In this document: in pieces, positions 32,902-41,136 of the stretch
How the letters are laid out: each line of letters starts with the position of its first letter
Position numbering within the stretch: position 1 is the stretch's first letter
NCBI GenBank assembly: GCA_025993015.1
Contig: DAJPFV010000001.1
Coordinates: forward strand, 2,046,001 to 2,110,000
Reading direction: 5' to 3'
Origin: Coriobacteriaceae bacterium
GTDB lineage: Bacteria > Actinomycetota > Coriobacteriia > Coriobacteriales > Coriobacteriaceae
Length of the DNA: 64,000 nt
Program-made: the position numbers and the translations under genes
The notes under the pieces: generated by a model
The model's database searches: none
Seen by the model: only the letters and a program-made list of their open reading frames with translations
Told to the model about the DNA's origin: nothing

Positions 32902-33088
32902 CGAAGAGCGACGCGAGATGGCTGAGAACCTGCGACACCTGACTATCGGCCACTCCATCCAGTACAAGGAGCAGTTCTTCGACGAGCTTGCCGAGGTGGT
33001 GGTCGGCTTCGAGGACTACCATGACTTCGATGTTGTCCTCGATAAGCTCGCTGATCTCATTGACCCGGAAGGGGGAGACGATGATTAA
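32888..33088 (+). CDS. ERRE-family paralogue, short form without zinc ribbon
   Basis: About 66 residues from ATG 32888 (an in-frame ATG at 32873 is possible). TSEERREMAENLR and LDKLADLID match the N-terminal and middle blocks of the genes at 33081 and 33704, but the C-terminal zinc ribbon is missing. One of a tandem paralogue set of unknown function. Confidence 0.55.
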   Translation: MTFTSEERREMAENLRHLTIGHSIQYKEQFFDELAEVVVGFEDYHDFDVVLDKLADLIDPEGGDDD

Positions 33089-33449
33089 CGACGAGGAGCG
33101 CAAGCGAGCGGTGGCTGAGTTGCGCGAAGCATCGACCGGGGCATACCGCCACGTTGATTCACTCGACGTGATTGCAAACTCAATCGGCGTCGAGGTGGAC
33201 GGCAAGTTCATTCACGAGGTTGAGAACGAGACGTACGCGGCCCTTGCAGACCTAATCGATCGTCCGACATGTCACAACGTCGCCGACTACACCAAGGAAT
33301 CATTCAAGTGCTCAGAGTGTGGGTGCCGCGTGCTGGTGCCCGGCGACAGGCCGGACGGTGTGCTCGTCGTGACCTCCGAGGCGTTCCCAGTCGACTGGTA
33401 CTCATGCCCGGTCTGCGGGGCGGTGGTGGTGGAAGATGAAGCGTATTAA
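33081..33449 (+). CDS. ERRE-family paralogue with C-terminal zinc ribbon
   Basis: 122 residues: NDEERKRAVAELRE at the N-terminus, YAALADLIDR in the middle, and a two-knuckle zinc ribbon (CSECGCRV ... CPVCGAVV). Same plan as 33704-34048. GGGGGAG precedes the start. Function unknown. Confidence 0.6.
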   Translation: MINDEERKRAVAELREASTGAYRHVDSLDVIANSIGVEVDGKFIHEVENETYAALADLIDRPTCHNVADYTKESFKCSECGCRVLVPGDRPDGVLVVTSEAFPVDWYSCPVCGAVVVEDEAY

Positions 33450-33711
33450 GTTCGCAAGGCCGGTCGATTGCCCGACGTGCGGTGCGACCCCGTCGCACCA
33501 GAAGTGGAAGCCGCGCAAGCTGGTCTACACCAACGAGATGGTCGCGATAGGGGACGTCGACCCAGTCGACGCCGTCCACTGCCCTAGGTGCGACCTCGTC
33601 TTCGGCGTCGTGCATTACGAGCATGACGACACGTACATCACGAGCTGGACCGAGTTCGAGACTGTCCCACGGTATTGCCCGTGGTGTGGGGAGGATTTGA
33701 CTGATGATTAG
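33436..33711 (+). CDS. Zinc-ribbon phage protein
   Basis: 91 residues with three CxxC pairs (CPTCGATP, CPRCDLVF, CPWCGEDL), so likely two zinc sites. It lies between two ERRE-family genes and overlaps both, and may work with them. Function unknown. Confidence 0.6.
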   Translation: MKRIKFARPVDCPTCGATPSHQKWKPRKLVYTNEMVAIGDVDPVDAVHCPRCDLVFGVVHYEHDDTYITSWTEFETVPRYCPWCGEDLTDD

Positions 33712-34048
33712 CGACGAGCAGCGCCGCGAGGCGGCGGCGAGCCTGCGCGGGTCGAGGGGCTTCTTCAACAGCCTGCCGAGGACGGTCCTCGAGCCGTTCA
33801 TATTCGACATCTTCGAGCGCGTGCTCGAGTGCGTCGGCTATACGGAGGGCAACGTATTCGACTATCTCGCCGACCTCGTCGACCGCGGCGAGTGCGAGAA
33901 CGTCTACGACGGGAGCGTCCAGGACTCGTGCGACAACGGCTTCCTGTGCTCGGTCTGCGGCTGCAAGGTCGAGGACGAGGAGCACTACCGCGTGAGCGGC
34001 GTCTGGAACTATTGCCCGCAGTGCGGGAGGAAGGTGCGGCATGGCTGA
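33704..34048 (+). CDS. ERRE-family paralogue with C-terminal zinc ribbon
   Basis: 114 residues: SDEQRREAAASLRG, FDYLADLVDRGECENV, then CSVCGCKVEDEEHY and YCPQCGRKV. It shows the full three-block plan of this tandem set. Function unknown. Confidence 0.6.
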   Translation: MISDEQRREAAASLRGSRGFFNSLPRTVLEPFIFDIFERVLECVGYTEGNVFDYLADLVDRGECENVYDGSVQDSCDNGFLCSVCGCKVEDEEHYRVSGVWNYCPQCGRKVRHG

Positions 34049-34307
34049 CGAGATGAGGCCGGCGCCGTCGCCGTCCGTCGACCTGTGGAGACCGGATGGC
34101 CCCGCCGCGAGGGCCGCGGCCGCCATCATGGCCAACGCGGTGGCGAGCTTCAACGAGGCCTTCGTGCCCGTGCTGCGCGGCGTGAGGCGCGAGGCGAGGG
34201 CGCTCTGCAAGAGGCTCGACCCGAAATGGAGGCGCGCCCGGATTCGCGCGCTCAAGAGGTCCCGCCGCAACGTGGAGACGCTCAAGCGCGAGGGGAGGTG
34301 CAGGTGA
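34041..34307 (+). CDS. Basic phage protein of unknown function
   Basis: 88 residues with a strongly basic C-terminal half (RRARIRALKRSRRNVETLKREG), suited to nucleic acid binding. It overlaps both neighbours. No family recognised. Confidence 0.5.
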   Translation: MADEMRPAPSPSVDLWRPDGPAARAAAAIMANAVASFNEAFVPVLRGVRREARALCKRLDPKWRRARIRALKRSRRNVETLKREGRCR

Positions 34308-34528
34308 TGGCGACCGAGTACGTTCTGGACGCCGACAAGATCGCCCATTGGCGCATCGACAACCACGTCCCGCTGAAGCAGCTGGCGCGCGCCGCCGGGG
34401 TGAACCTCAGCAGCCTGAGCCATGCCATCAGCAACGGCAGGGAAGTGAAGATGAACCTGCTGCTCAATCTGGCGGAGGCGATGGGCGAAGACCCGCGCGA
34501 CATCGTGAGGAAGAAGGTGGAGAGATGA
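34307..34528 (+). CDS. Small XRE-family HTH protein
   Basis: 73 residues: IDNHVPLKQLARAAGVNLSSLSHAISNGR is the helix-turn-helix. It is a late-early operon gene, so possibly a regulator of the switch to late transcription; that is only inference from position. Confidence 0.65.
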   Translation: MATEYVLDADKIAHWRIDNHVPLKQLARAAGVNLSSLSHAISNGREVKMNLLLNLAEAMGEDPRDIVRKKVER

Positions 34529-34713
34529 GATTCGAGATAATCGAGCGCCACATCATCGACGTGCCTGACAGCGAGCTCACGGACGGCGAGCGCCCCTTGG
34601 GCAAGATGGCGCTCGTTGAGGTTCTCGACGTCATCGCGGAGAACCCGCACAGGTTCATCGAACGGTACGAGATGTACCGCGAGGAGGTGATCCGCCTTGG
34701 GGGCAAGCTGTGA
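34525..34713 (+). CDS. Small phage protein of unknown function
   Basis: 62 residues (MRFEIIERHIIDVPDSEL...). It overlaps the HTH gene by 4 nt and the next gene by 17 nt. No family recognised. Confidence 0.5.
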   Translation: MRFEIIERHIIDVPDSELTDGERPLGKMALVEVLDVIAENPHRFIERYEMYREEVIRLGGKL

Positions 34714-34981
34714 TCCGGGCTACAACCTCCCGGACGGATGCACCGGCGCGGCAATCGACAGGCACTTCGGCGAGGGCAAGCCCACTTGCGCCGAGTGCAT
34801 CAAGATGTACGAGTGCTGCTGCGACTACGGCATCTGCGAGGTGGAGTTCGACGACGCCTTCCGGGAGAAGTTCGACGGGGCGGGCGCGGAGCCGGGCGAC
34901 GTCGCCCACTGGGCGCTCCCGTGGATAGCGAACCACATGAGGGACATGCAGGAGGCGGCGTGCGGCATGTTCTGCGGCTGA
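34697..34981 (+). CDS. Cys-rich phage protein of unknown function
   Basis: 94 residues from TTG 34697, chosen because GAGGAGGTGA lies 7 nt upstream. CAECIKMYECCCDYGICEVEF suggests a metal site. Function unknown. Confidence 0.5.
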   Translation: MGASCDPGYNLPDGCTGAAIDRHFGEGKPTCAECIKMYECCCDYGICEVEFDDAFREKFDGAGAEPGDVAHWALPWIANHMRDMQEAACGMFCG

Positions 34982-35040
34982 TGCCGCTGGCTGCGCTCGC
35001 CGTGGTTCTGACCGTTCTCGTGCGCATGGCGTGCGGGTGA
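34981..35040 (+). CDS. Tiny hydrophobic peptide (19 residues)
   Basis: ATG 34981 overlaps the preceding TGA. The chain is nearly all hydrophobic (MPLAALAVVLTVLVRMACG). It may be a real small membrane peptide or chance. Confidence 0.3.
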   Translation: MPLAALAVVLTVLVRMACG

Positions 35041-35056
35041 GATAGGAGGGAATGGA

Positions 35057-35179
35057 ATGGAAGAGATCGGCAAGCTCATCGGCAAGCTCATCGGGTGCCT
35101 CATCATGGCCGCGCTCGTGCTGCTGTGCGTCGCCGCCGTCGTGTGGTGCTGGCGGGTGCTCGCGGGGATGGTCGCATGA
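35057..35179 (+). CDS. Small membrane protein (40 residues)
   Basis: ATG 35057 follows ATAGGAGGG by 6 nt. An amphipathic start (MEEIGKLIGKLIGCL) leads into one membrane helix. Its TGA overlaps the next ATG. Confidence 0.55.
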   Translation: MEEIGKLIGKLIGCLIMAALVLLCVAAVVWCWRVLAGMVA

Positions 35180-35376
35180 GCGCCGGCGAGAGGGTTGCGC
35201 AACAGCTCCGCGACGCCGCGGCCCTGCTGGAGTCCATGGCGGAAGACGTGGCGGGGGACATCGACGAAAGGTTTGTGCTGCTGCCCATAACGCTCACCAT
35301 CAAGATAGGAAGCACCGACGAGACCCCGACCCTGTCGGTGAAGAAGGACTACCTCGCGAGGAAGCGCCTGGCATGA
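35176..35376 (+). CDS. Small phage protein of unknown function
   Basis: 66 residues; a helical N-terminal half (VAQQLRDAAALLESMAEDV) and a beta-rich second half. Overlaps both neighbours by 4 nt. No family recognised. Confidence 0.5.
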   Translation: MSAGERVAQQLRDAAALLESMAEDVAGDIDERFVLLPITLTIKIGSTDETPTLSVKKDYLARKRLA

Positions 35377-35654
35377 CGTGGAGCTCCAACGGCAACGCCG
35401 AGCGCAAGCTCAAGGCGAGGCTCCGCGCCGAGGGCAGGCCGTGCCACATATGCGGACAGCCCATAGACTACAGCCTGCCGCCCGGCACGCCGTGGAGCTT
35501 CGAGGCCGACCACGTGGTGCCGAGGGCGAGGGGCGGCGCGGTGCTGGACTACGCGAACCTCGACGCGGCGCACCGCATCTGCAACCAGAGGAAGGGCAAG
35601 CACATGCCGGGCGACGCGAGGCCCGTCGAGATAAGGCGCACGAGGCTGTTCTGA
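35373..35654 (+). CDS. HNH endonuclease
   Basis: 93 residues. CHICGQPI, then FEADHVVPRARGG with the catalytic His, then NLDAAHRICNQRKGKH: the full HNH motif. HNH proteins next to the small terminase are common in long-tailed phages and are needed for packaging cleavage in HK97-type systems (established). The gene sits one intergenic region upstream of the terminases. Confidence 0.88.
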   Translation: MTWSSNGNAERKLKARLRAEGRPCHICGQPIDYSLPPGTPWSFEADHVVPRARGGAVLDYANLDAAHRICNQRKGKHMPGDARPVEIRRTRLF

Positions 35655-35899
35655 AGGCTCGAGACAACTGAATAGGCGGGGCTGAAAAGCCAAACTGGAG
35701 GCGCGGTCGTTTGCTCGGCTGCGCCCCACTGCTTTTTGGGGCGCTGAGCCGCCGATGGCGGGGGCATTGCCCCTCCCCGGGGGTGCACGGACACCCATCG
35801 CTGCCAGTGCCGATTTCCCCCCGCCCCATGACCCCAGGGCGGGGTAGGCCGCGAATCTCACACGCATCGCACAATGCGGGCACGAGAAAGGAGGCCGTG
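35655..35899. other. Non-coding region before the terminase genes, candidate cos/pac region
   Basis: 245 nt without a convincing gene, the only sizeable gap in the rightward part before 40,423. It is GC-rich with several short inverted repeats (GCCCCACTGCTTTTTGGGGC at 35724-35743; CCCCGCCCC and GGGGCGGGG-like tracts near 35817-35845). Position between the HNH and small terminase genes is where cos sites lie in many phages. Confidence 0.4.
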
Positions 35900-36331
35900 A
35901 TGCCGGAGATGCCGGAATCGGTCGCATCCGACGACTATCAATCGCAGATCTGGGCGAGCGTCACCGCATCGGGGCGCTTCTCCGACGAGGACGCGCCGAA
36001 CCTCGCGCTGCTGTGCTACTGGCACGCCGTGGCTAAGGCCGCGGAGGATGCCATGAGCAGGGGCAAGTCCGTGAAGGTGCTCGACCCCGTCGGCTACAAG
36101 CCCATCAAGGCGAAGAACGGGCGGCACGCCATCATGGAGCGCCCGCACCCCGCCGTGTCCGTGCTCAAGCAGGCGACAGCCGAGATACGCGCGCTCAACG
36201 AGCTGCTCGGGCTGTCGCGCAAGGCGGTGCCCATCCAGGTGCAGCAGGCGCGTCCGCAGAGCGACGGCGCTAGGGTGCTGAGCCTCATGTTCGCCGACCG
36301 CGAGCGCAAGGCCAAGGCGGCGGGCGCCTGA
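35900..36331 (+). CDS. Terminase small subunit (P27-like)
   Basis: 143 residues from ATG 35900 with AAAGGAGG upstream. The arrangement of helices and the C-terminal AEIRALNELLGLSRKA resemble P27-family small terminases, which recognise the packaging start site and recruit the large subunit. It overlaps terL by 1 nt. Confidence 0.8.
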   Translation: MPEMPESVASDDYQSQIWASVTASGRFSDEDAPNLALLCYWHAVAKAAEDAMSRGKSVKVLDPVGYKPIKAKNGRHAIMERPHPAVSVLKQATAEIRALNELLGLSRKAVPIQVQQARPQSDGARVLSLMFADRERKAKAAGA

Positions 36332-37752
36332 TGGAGCCCAGGCAGACGCCGACATACGAGGCCAACGTCCCGGAGGACCTCAGCGGGGACGGCGGGATGG
36401 CGTGCGAGCTCGCGACCGCGTACTTCGGCGACCCGCTCCCGTGGCAGCCGCACCTGCTCGACGCGATGCTGGCCCGCGATGCGCGCGACAAGTACCTGCT
36501 GCGCACGCTGGGCATCTCCATCCCGCGCCAGAACGGAAAGAGCTGGGTCGTGCGAGCAAGGTGCTTCTACGGCGCGCTCAACGGCGAGAAGATCCTGTAC
36601 ACCTGCCAGCACGGCGACACATCCGACCAGATGTTCAAGGAGCTGTCCCAGCCATTCGAGGACGAGGACGAGACCGAGCTGCACGACCTCCTGCTCGCCG
36701 TGCGCAAGACGAACGGGCAGCAGGCCATCAGCCTCAAGAACGGCGGACTCATCCGCTTCACCACCCGCACCAACTCGCTGGCGCGAGGCAAGACCTACGA
36801 CGTGCTCATCTACGACGAGGCGCAGGAGCTCACGGACACGCAGCAGGCGGCGTCCCTGCCTGCAATCTCGGCGAGCGCGATGCACAACCCGCAGACCATC
36901 TACCTCGGAACGCCGCCAGGCCCCGACAACGTGGGCACCGTGTTCCGCGACCTCCACGACGACGTGCACGACGGCGAGTCCGAGATGGCGTGGATCGAGT
37001 GGGGCGCGGACGAGATAGGCGACGTCCACGACGAGTCGAGATGGTACGAGTTCAACCCGTCCATGGGCACCGTGCTCAACTACGAGGCGGTCAAGGGCGA
37101 GTCCGAGCAGATGCAGCCGGACGTGTTCGCGCGCGAGCGCCTCGGGTGGTGGGCGAAGACGGGAGGCTCGCTCCTCTACGCCCTTTCCTCCAAGAAGTGG
37201 GACGGGTGCCGGTGCGACTCAGCGCCCACCGGCGGAAAGCTCGCCTTCGGCGTGAAGTTCTCCGTGGACGGCTCCCGCGCCGCGGTGTCCTGGGCGCTCG
37301 CCGACAGGGACGGACCGTCCTACGTCGAGCTATACGACGTGATGGGCGCTTCGGGCGGAACGGTCGCGATCTCGGACATGCTCCTGCGCAACCGAGACGA
37401 GATCGCGTGCGTCTGCATCGACGGCAAGTCCGGAGCGGACGCGCTCAAGCGGCGGATGCTCGACGGCGGCTTCAGCAAGTGCGCACTCGAGATGGGAACC
37501 CCGGCAATCGTGCAGGCTGCGGCGTCGATGCTCAAGGACGAGGTCGACTCGGGCACGCTGTCTCACATCGAGTCGCCGGCGCTCGACGACTCGGCGCGCA
37601 AGTCGCTCAAGCGCGACATCGGCAGGGACGGGTGGGGCTTCGCGGACGGTCCCGACTCCATCGCAGCCCCCCTCGAGTCCGCATCGCTCGCCCTCTGGGC
37701 GGCGAGAACCACGAAACGAGACCCGCGAAGGGAACAGGAGGCCAGCTTCTGA
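36331..37752 (+). CDS. terL: Terminase large subunit
   Basis: 473 residues. The ATPase domain has Walker A-like SIPRQNGKSWVV (about 62-73) and Walker B VLIYDEAQEL (about 157-166), followed by a coupling motif. The C-terminal nuclease domain (about 290-470) has Asp residues in FGVKFSVDGSRAAV and CVCIDGKSGAD. It pumps DNA into the prohead and cuts it. Its stop overlaps the portal start. Confidence 0.93.
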   Translation: MEPRQTPTYEANVPEDLSGDGGMACELATAYFGDPLPWQPHLLDAMLARDARDKYLLRTLGISIPRQNGKSWVVRARCFYGALNGEKILYTCQHGDTSDQMFKELSQPFEDEDETELHDLLLAVRKTNGQQAISLKNGGLIRFTTRTNSLARGKTYDVLIYDEAQELTDTQQAASLPAISASAMHNPQTIYLGTPPGPDNVGTVFRDLHDDVHDGESEMAWIEWGADEIGDVHDESRWYEFNPSMGTVLNYEAVKGESEQMQPDVFARERLGWWAKTGGSLLYALSSKKWDGCRCDSAPTGGKLAFGVKFSVDGSRAAVSWALADRDGPSYVELYDVMGASGGTVAISDMLLRNRDEIACVCIDGKSGADALKRRMLDGGFSKCALEMGTPAIVQAAASMLKDEVDSGTLSHIESPALDDSARKSLKRDIGRDGWGFADGPDSIAAPLESASLALWAARTTKRDPRREQEASF

Positions 37753-39170
37753 TGGCAGCAGTGAACATGGAACTGGCGGGGCAGGTAGCATCCGCCGCAG
37801 GCTTGGAGCCGGGGGACGCGGCGCTCGTCCGCGAGCTCATGACCGTCTGGCGCGAGCACCGCGCCAGCAATCTCGAGCGCGAGGACTACTACCTCGGTCA
37901 CGTGTCGGTGAAGGACCTCGGCATCGCCATGCCGGCGAGCCTCGCCAAGAAGATCAACCCGCGCGTGGACTGGCCCCGCAAGGCCGTGCATGCACTCGCC
38001 GACCGCTCCATCTTCAACGGTTACACGTGCGCGGACGAGCAGACGAGCAAGACGCTCCGAGCCATCTGCGAGGCGAACCAGCTGGAGCGCCTCTACCGCA
38101 AGAACCTCATCGGCGAGCTGAAGCACTGCTGCGGCTTCTGGACCGTGACGGATGGCGGCGGCTACCCGGTCATCTCGGCGTACCCCGCCACCGCGGCGGC
38201 GGCACTCTGGGACGACGCGCGCAAGGCCATCAGGGCGGGCATCGTCGTGGCGGAGTCCAAGAAGATGCCCGGCGACGCCGAGCGTGTGCCGACCGTGGTG
38301 CACCTGCTCACCGACGACAGCCTCGTTGTGCTCACGCGCGACGGCGGCTCGTGGGTCGCCGAGTACCGCGAGCACTCGATGGGGCGCTGCCTGATGGAGC
38401 CGATGGCCCACGGCGCGACGCTCGAGCGCCCCTTCGGCACCTCGCGCATCAGCCGCTCCGTGATGAGCATCACCGATGACGCCATCCGGCAGCGCGCCCG
38501 CATGGAGGTCGCCGCCGAGGCCGCGACCCTGCCGCAGACGTGGCTTCTTGGAACCTACAAGAAGATGCTCAACGACGGCAACAAGTACGACGCCTCGATG
38601 GGCACGGTCAACGAGATCACGAAAGACCCGGACGGCGACAAGCCCACGGTCTGGCAGTCCGCGCAGCTCCAGATGGCACCGCTCACGGAGTACCTGCGCC
38701 AGCTCGCCTGCCAGATGTCGGCCGTGACCAACGTGCCGGTGAGCTTCTTCGGCGTGTCCAACGACAACCCGTCCTCCTCGGACGCTATCGCCGCGTCCCT
38801 GGAGCCTTTGGTCATCGACGCCAAGAATCTCAACCGCGACAACGGCACGGCGCTGCGCAACGTGGCCTACATGGCGCTCGCCGTGGCGAACGGCACCGAT
38901 TTCGCCACCGAGCGCGACGCGGGGCATGAGATCAACCCGCGATTCCTGTCCCCGGCGTACCCGTCCACGGTGAGCCTGTCCGACGCGATGCTCAAGCAGG
39001 TGCAGGCGCTCCCGAAGCTCGCCAACTCCACGGTGGCCTACGAGATGCTCGACTACACGGACGAGCAGATCCAGCGCATCGAGTCGGATGCCAAGAAGGC
39101 GCAGGCGGGCGCGGCTATCGCATCGCTGTTCGAGCCGAAGGAGGGCGAGAATGGCGGCGGTACCGACTAG
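37752..39170 (+). CDS. Portal protein (SPP1 gp6-like)
   Basis: 472 residues. The order and the runs DYYLGHVSVKDLGIAMPASLAKKINPRVDWPRKAVHALADR and VSFFGVSNDNPSSSDAIAASLEPLV fit SPP1-type portals, which form the dodecameric ring at the capsid vertex. It overlaps the MuF-type gene by 20 nt, a usual arrangement. Confidence 0.9.
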   Translation: MAAVNMELAGQVASAAGLEPGDAALVRELMTVWREHRASNLEREDYYLGHVSVKDLGIAMPASLAKKINPRVDWPRKAVHALADRSIFNGYTCADEQTSKTLRAICEANQLERLYRKNLIGELKHCCGFWTVTDGGGYPVISAYPATAAAALWDDARKAIRAGIVVAESKKMPGDAERVPTVVHLLTDDSLVVLTRDGGSWVAEYREHSMGRCLMEPMAHGATLERPFGTSRISRSVMSITDDAIRQRARMEVAAEAATLPQTWLLGTYKKMLNDGNKYDASMGTVNEITKDPDGDKPTVWQSAQLQMAPLTEYLRQLACQMSAVTNVPVSFFGVSNDNPSSSDAIAASLEPLVIDAKNLNRDNGTALRNVAYMALAVANGTDFATERDAGHEINPRFLSPAYPSTVSLSDAMLKQVQALPKLANSTVAYEMLDYTDEQIQRIESDAKKAQAGAAIASLFEPKEGENGGGTD

Positions 39171-40422
39171 CCTGCTGGACGAGCTGACCGATGAGGTGAA
39201 CGCGCTGTCGGCAGACGCCCAGGCGAAGGTGAGGCCGGCGCTCGAGTCCCTGCTGTCGAGCTGGGAGCGCGGAGGTGCCGGCGATGTCGCCTCTCTCCGC
39301 GAGAGGGCCTACGAGACGATCGAGACGGTGCTCGGGTACTACGCCGACACGTGCGCCGCCGCGAGGGCCGCAGAATACTACGACGCGGTCAGGGCGTCGC
39401 AGGGCTTCCCCGGGAAGTATCGGGCGGTCGCCGAGTCCATGCGAGACCCGGACGCCACGCTCGGCGCGGTTAGATATTTCATCGGCAAGGTCGTCGAGGG
39501 CGCCCCCGAGGTCTTTGTCTCGCGGTGCGTCACGAGGGTCGACGAGGAGATCAGGCGCGCCGCCAACAGGTGCGTCGCCCACAACGCGCGCAAAGACCCG
39601 GCAAAGCCGTGGTACGCCCGCGTTCCCCGTGGCGAGACGTGCGGGTTCTGCCTCATGCTCGCGTCGTTCGGCTTCTACGCCAAGACCGAGGAGGCGGCCG
39701 AACACTCGCACGCGCACTGCGACTGCCGAATCGTTCCCGGCTTCGACGGGGTGACCACAGTCAAGGGATACGACCCTGACGGGATGTACGAGAGGTATAA
39801 CGACTGCCTGGCCGCGCTCGGAGGCCGCGACGGCATCGCCTCCGACTGGTACGCAATGCCGGAGGACGAACGCAAAGCGCTCGTGAGGCGCCACGGCAAC
39901 AAGGAGGGGAAGGCGTACACCGCCTACCTCAACAACCGCGTCGCATCCGAGATAGAGCTACGCGACCCGTCCTGGTACGCGGGCGGCGAGCATAAGGGCA
40001 TAACGTTCACGGACGATGCGGTGAGGCGCGACAAGGTAAAGAGGTGGAGGGTAGACCCCGGAGAGAGGAGAACCGCAGAGAAGCTGGCGGCACTGGGCTA
40101 CAAGACCGAGTTCTGGGAAGACGAGGTGCACCTGAAGAGCGAGAACGCGCAGGGAAAAACGACCGTAAGCCGCGCCGACCTGTCCACGGGCATCGAAATC
40201 AAGACCGTGTACACGTCGAAATCGGAGAACACGTTCAAGTCGCACATGAAGTCCGTGGCCAACAAGAGCGGGGTGCGGTTCGCCGTCTTCGACGTCAGCG
40301 AGAACAAGTCGGTCACCGACAGCCAAGCCGAAGCGTGGATACGCAAGTACATGAAGAGGTACGGAATCTCTGAGGTGCGGATGCTGGGGCACGACGGGTC
40401 GCTCCAAACGATAAAAAAATAG
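39151..40422 (+). CDS. MuF-type minor head protein with C-terminal nuclease-toxin-like domain
   Basis: 423 residues. The first part, with GETCGFCLMLASFGFYAKTEEAAEHSHAHCDCRIVPGFDG (about 163-203), is the MuF minor head domain. From about 295 a different domain follows: AEKLAALGYKTEFWEDEVHLK, then RADLSTGIEIKTVYTSK, giving a D...ExK pattern (EIK near 349), and FAVFDVSENKSVTDSQAEAW. This fits the PD-(D/E)xK nuclease tails of contact-dependent and MuF polymorphic toxins. If so, the toxin would be packaged in the head and injected with DNA. No immunity gene is evident next to it. Confidence 0.8.
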   Translation: MAAVPTSLLDELTDEVNALSADAQAKVRPALESLLSSWERGGAGDVASLRERAYETIETVLGYYADTCAAARAAEYYDAVRASQGFPGKYRAVAESMRDPDATLGAVRYFIGKVVEGAPEVFVSRCVTRVDEEIRRAANRCVAHNARKDPAKPWYARVPRGETCGFCLMLASFGFYAKTEEAAEHSHAHCDCRIVPGFDGVTTVKGYDPDGMYERYNDCLAALGGRDGIASDWYAMPEDERKALVRRHGNKEGKAYTAYLNNRVASEIELRDPSWYAGGEHKGITFTDDAVRRDKVKRWRVDPGERRTAEKLAALGYKTEFWEDEVHLKSENAQGKTTVSRADLSTGIEIKTVYTSKSENTFKSHMKSVANKSGVRFAVFDVSENKSVTDSQAEAWIRKYMKRYGISEVRMLGHDGSLQTIKK

Positions 40423-40508
40423 GCGGGAGCTGCATGTCTCAATAGGTGAGTCAAACAGCTTCCGCCTAGCCCCATCATACCGCATGGCCGCCCACGGGCG
40501 GCTTTTTT
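40423..40508 (+). terminator. Long stem-loop followed by a strong terminator
   Basis: AGGCGGGAGCTG near 40424 pairs with CAGCTTCCGCCT near 40457-40468 as a long stem-loop. Then GCCGCCC (40487-40493) and GGGCGGC (40496-40502) form a second hairpin followed by six T. It ends the packaging transcript before the scaffold-capsid genes. Confidence 0.85.
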
Positions 40509-40567
40509 CATGCCGAAAAACGCCAAACAGGCCAAATCTCACGCCCGTAGGACACTGCCGCGCGACA

Positions 40568-40637
40568 GGGCCGCACGGCCCGAAACGCACATCTAAGGGG
40601 CTCGGCCGCACGGCTGGCCCGACGGGCCGCACGGTCC
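40568..40637. repeat. Three tandem hairpins with the core GGCCGCACGG
   Basis: Near-identical short palindromes at 40568-40581, 40604-40617 and 40624-40637, each with a GGCCG-CA-CGGYC form, lie just before the scaffold gene. They may be protein-binding sites or RNA elements controlling the capsid operon. No clear promoter boxes are seen. Confidence 0.6.
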
Positions 40638-40652
40638 GGGAAAGGACGCGAC

Positions 40653-41111
40653 ATGGCAGCAGAGACCAACACGGAGCCCACGGGCGGTACGGAGCCGACC
40701 GGGGGCGAGGAGCCCGACTACAAGGCGCTCTACGAGGCCGAGAAGGCGCACTCCCGCAAGTGGGAGAAGCAGGCCAAGGCCAACAAGAGCGCGGCAAGCG
40801 CACTCGACGAGGCCAACCAGGCGAAGAAGACCGCCGACGAGAAGGTCGCGGAGCTCGAGAAGCGACTCGACGCCAAGGAGAAGGCCGAGGCGCGAGCCAA
40901 GACCGCCGCCAAGGTCGCGCAGGAGAAGGGAGTCCCCGCCGAGCTCATCGTCGGCGAGGACGAGGAGAGCATGGCCGCATGGTGCGACAAGATGCTCGCC
41001 GCATTCAAGACAAAGCCCGCACCGCGAGTGGAGAAGCCCGGCAGCTTCGACAAGGGCGGCAAGGGCGGGGACGAGGCGCTGCGAGACTTCGCCAAGCGCC
41101 TCCTGAAGTAA
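40653..41111 (+). CDS. Capsid scaffold protein (DUF4355-like)
   Basis: 152 residues: an acidic, disordered start (TNTEPTGGTEPTGGEEPDYKAL), a long coiled coil (about 30-95) and a basic C-terminal part (DEALRDFAKRLLK) of the kind that contacts capsid. It lies directly before the major capsid gene, as scaffolds do. GGAAAGGA precedes the start. Confidence 0.85.
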   Translation: MAAETNTEPTGGTEPTGGEEPDYKALYEAEKAHSRKWEKQAKANKSAASALDEANQAKKTADEKVAELEKRLDAKEKAEARAKTAAKVAQEKGVPAELIVGEDEESMAAWCDKMLAAFKTKPAPRVEKPGSFDKGGKGGDEALRDFAKRLLK

Positions 41112-41136
41112 GCCAAACCCGAAGAAAGGCACAGAA

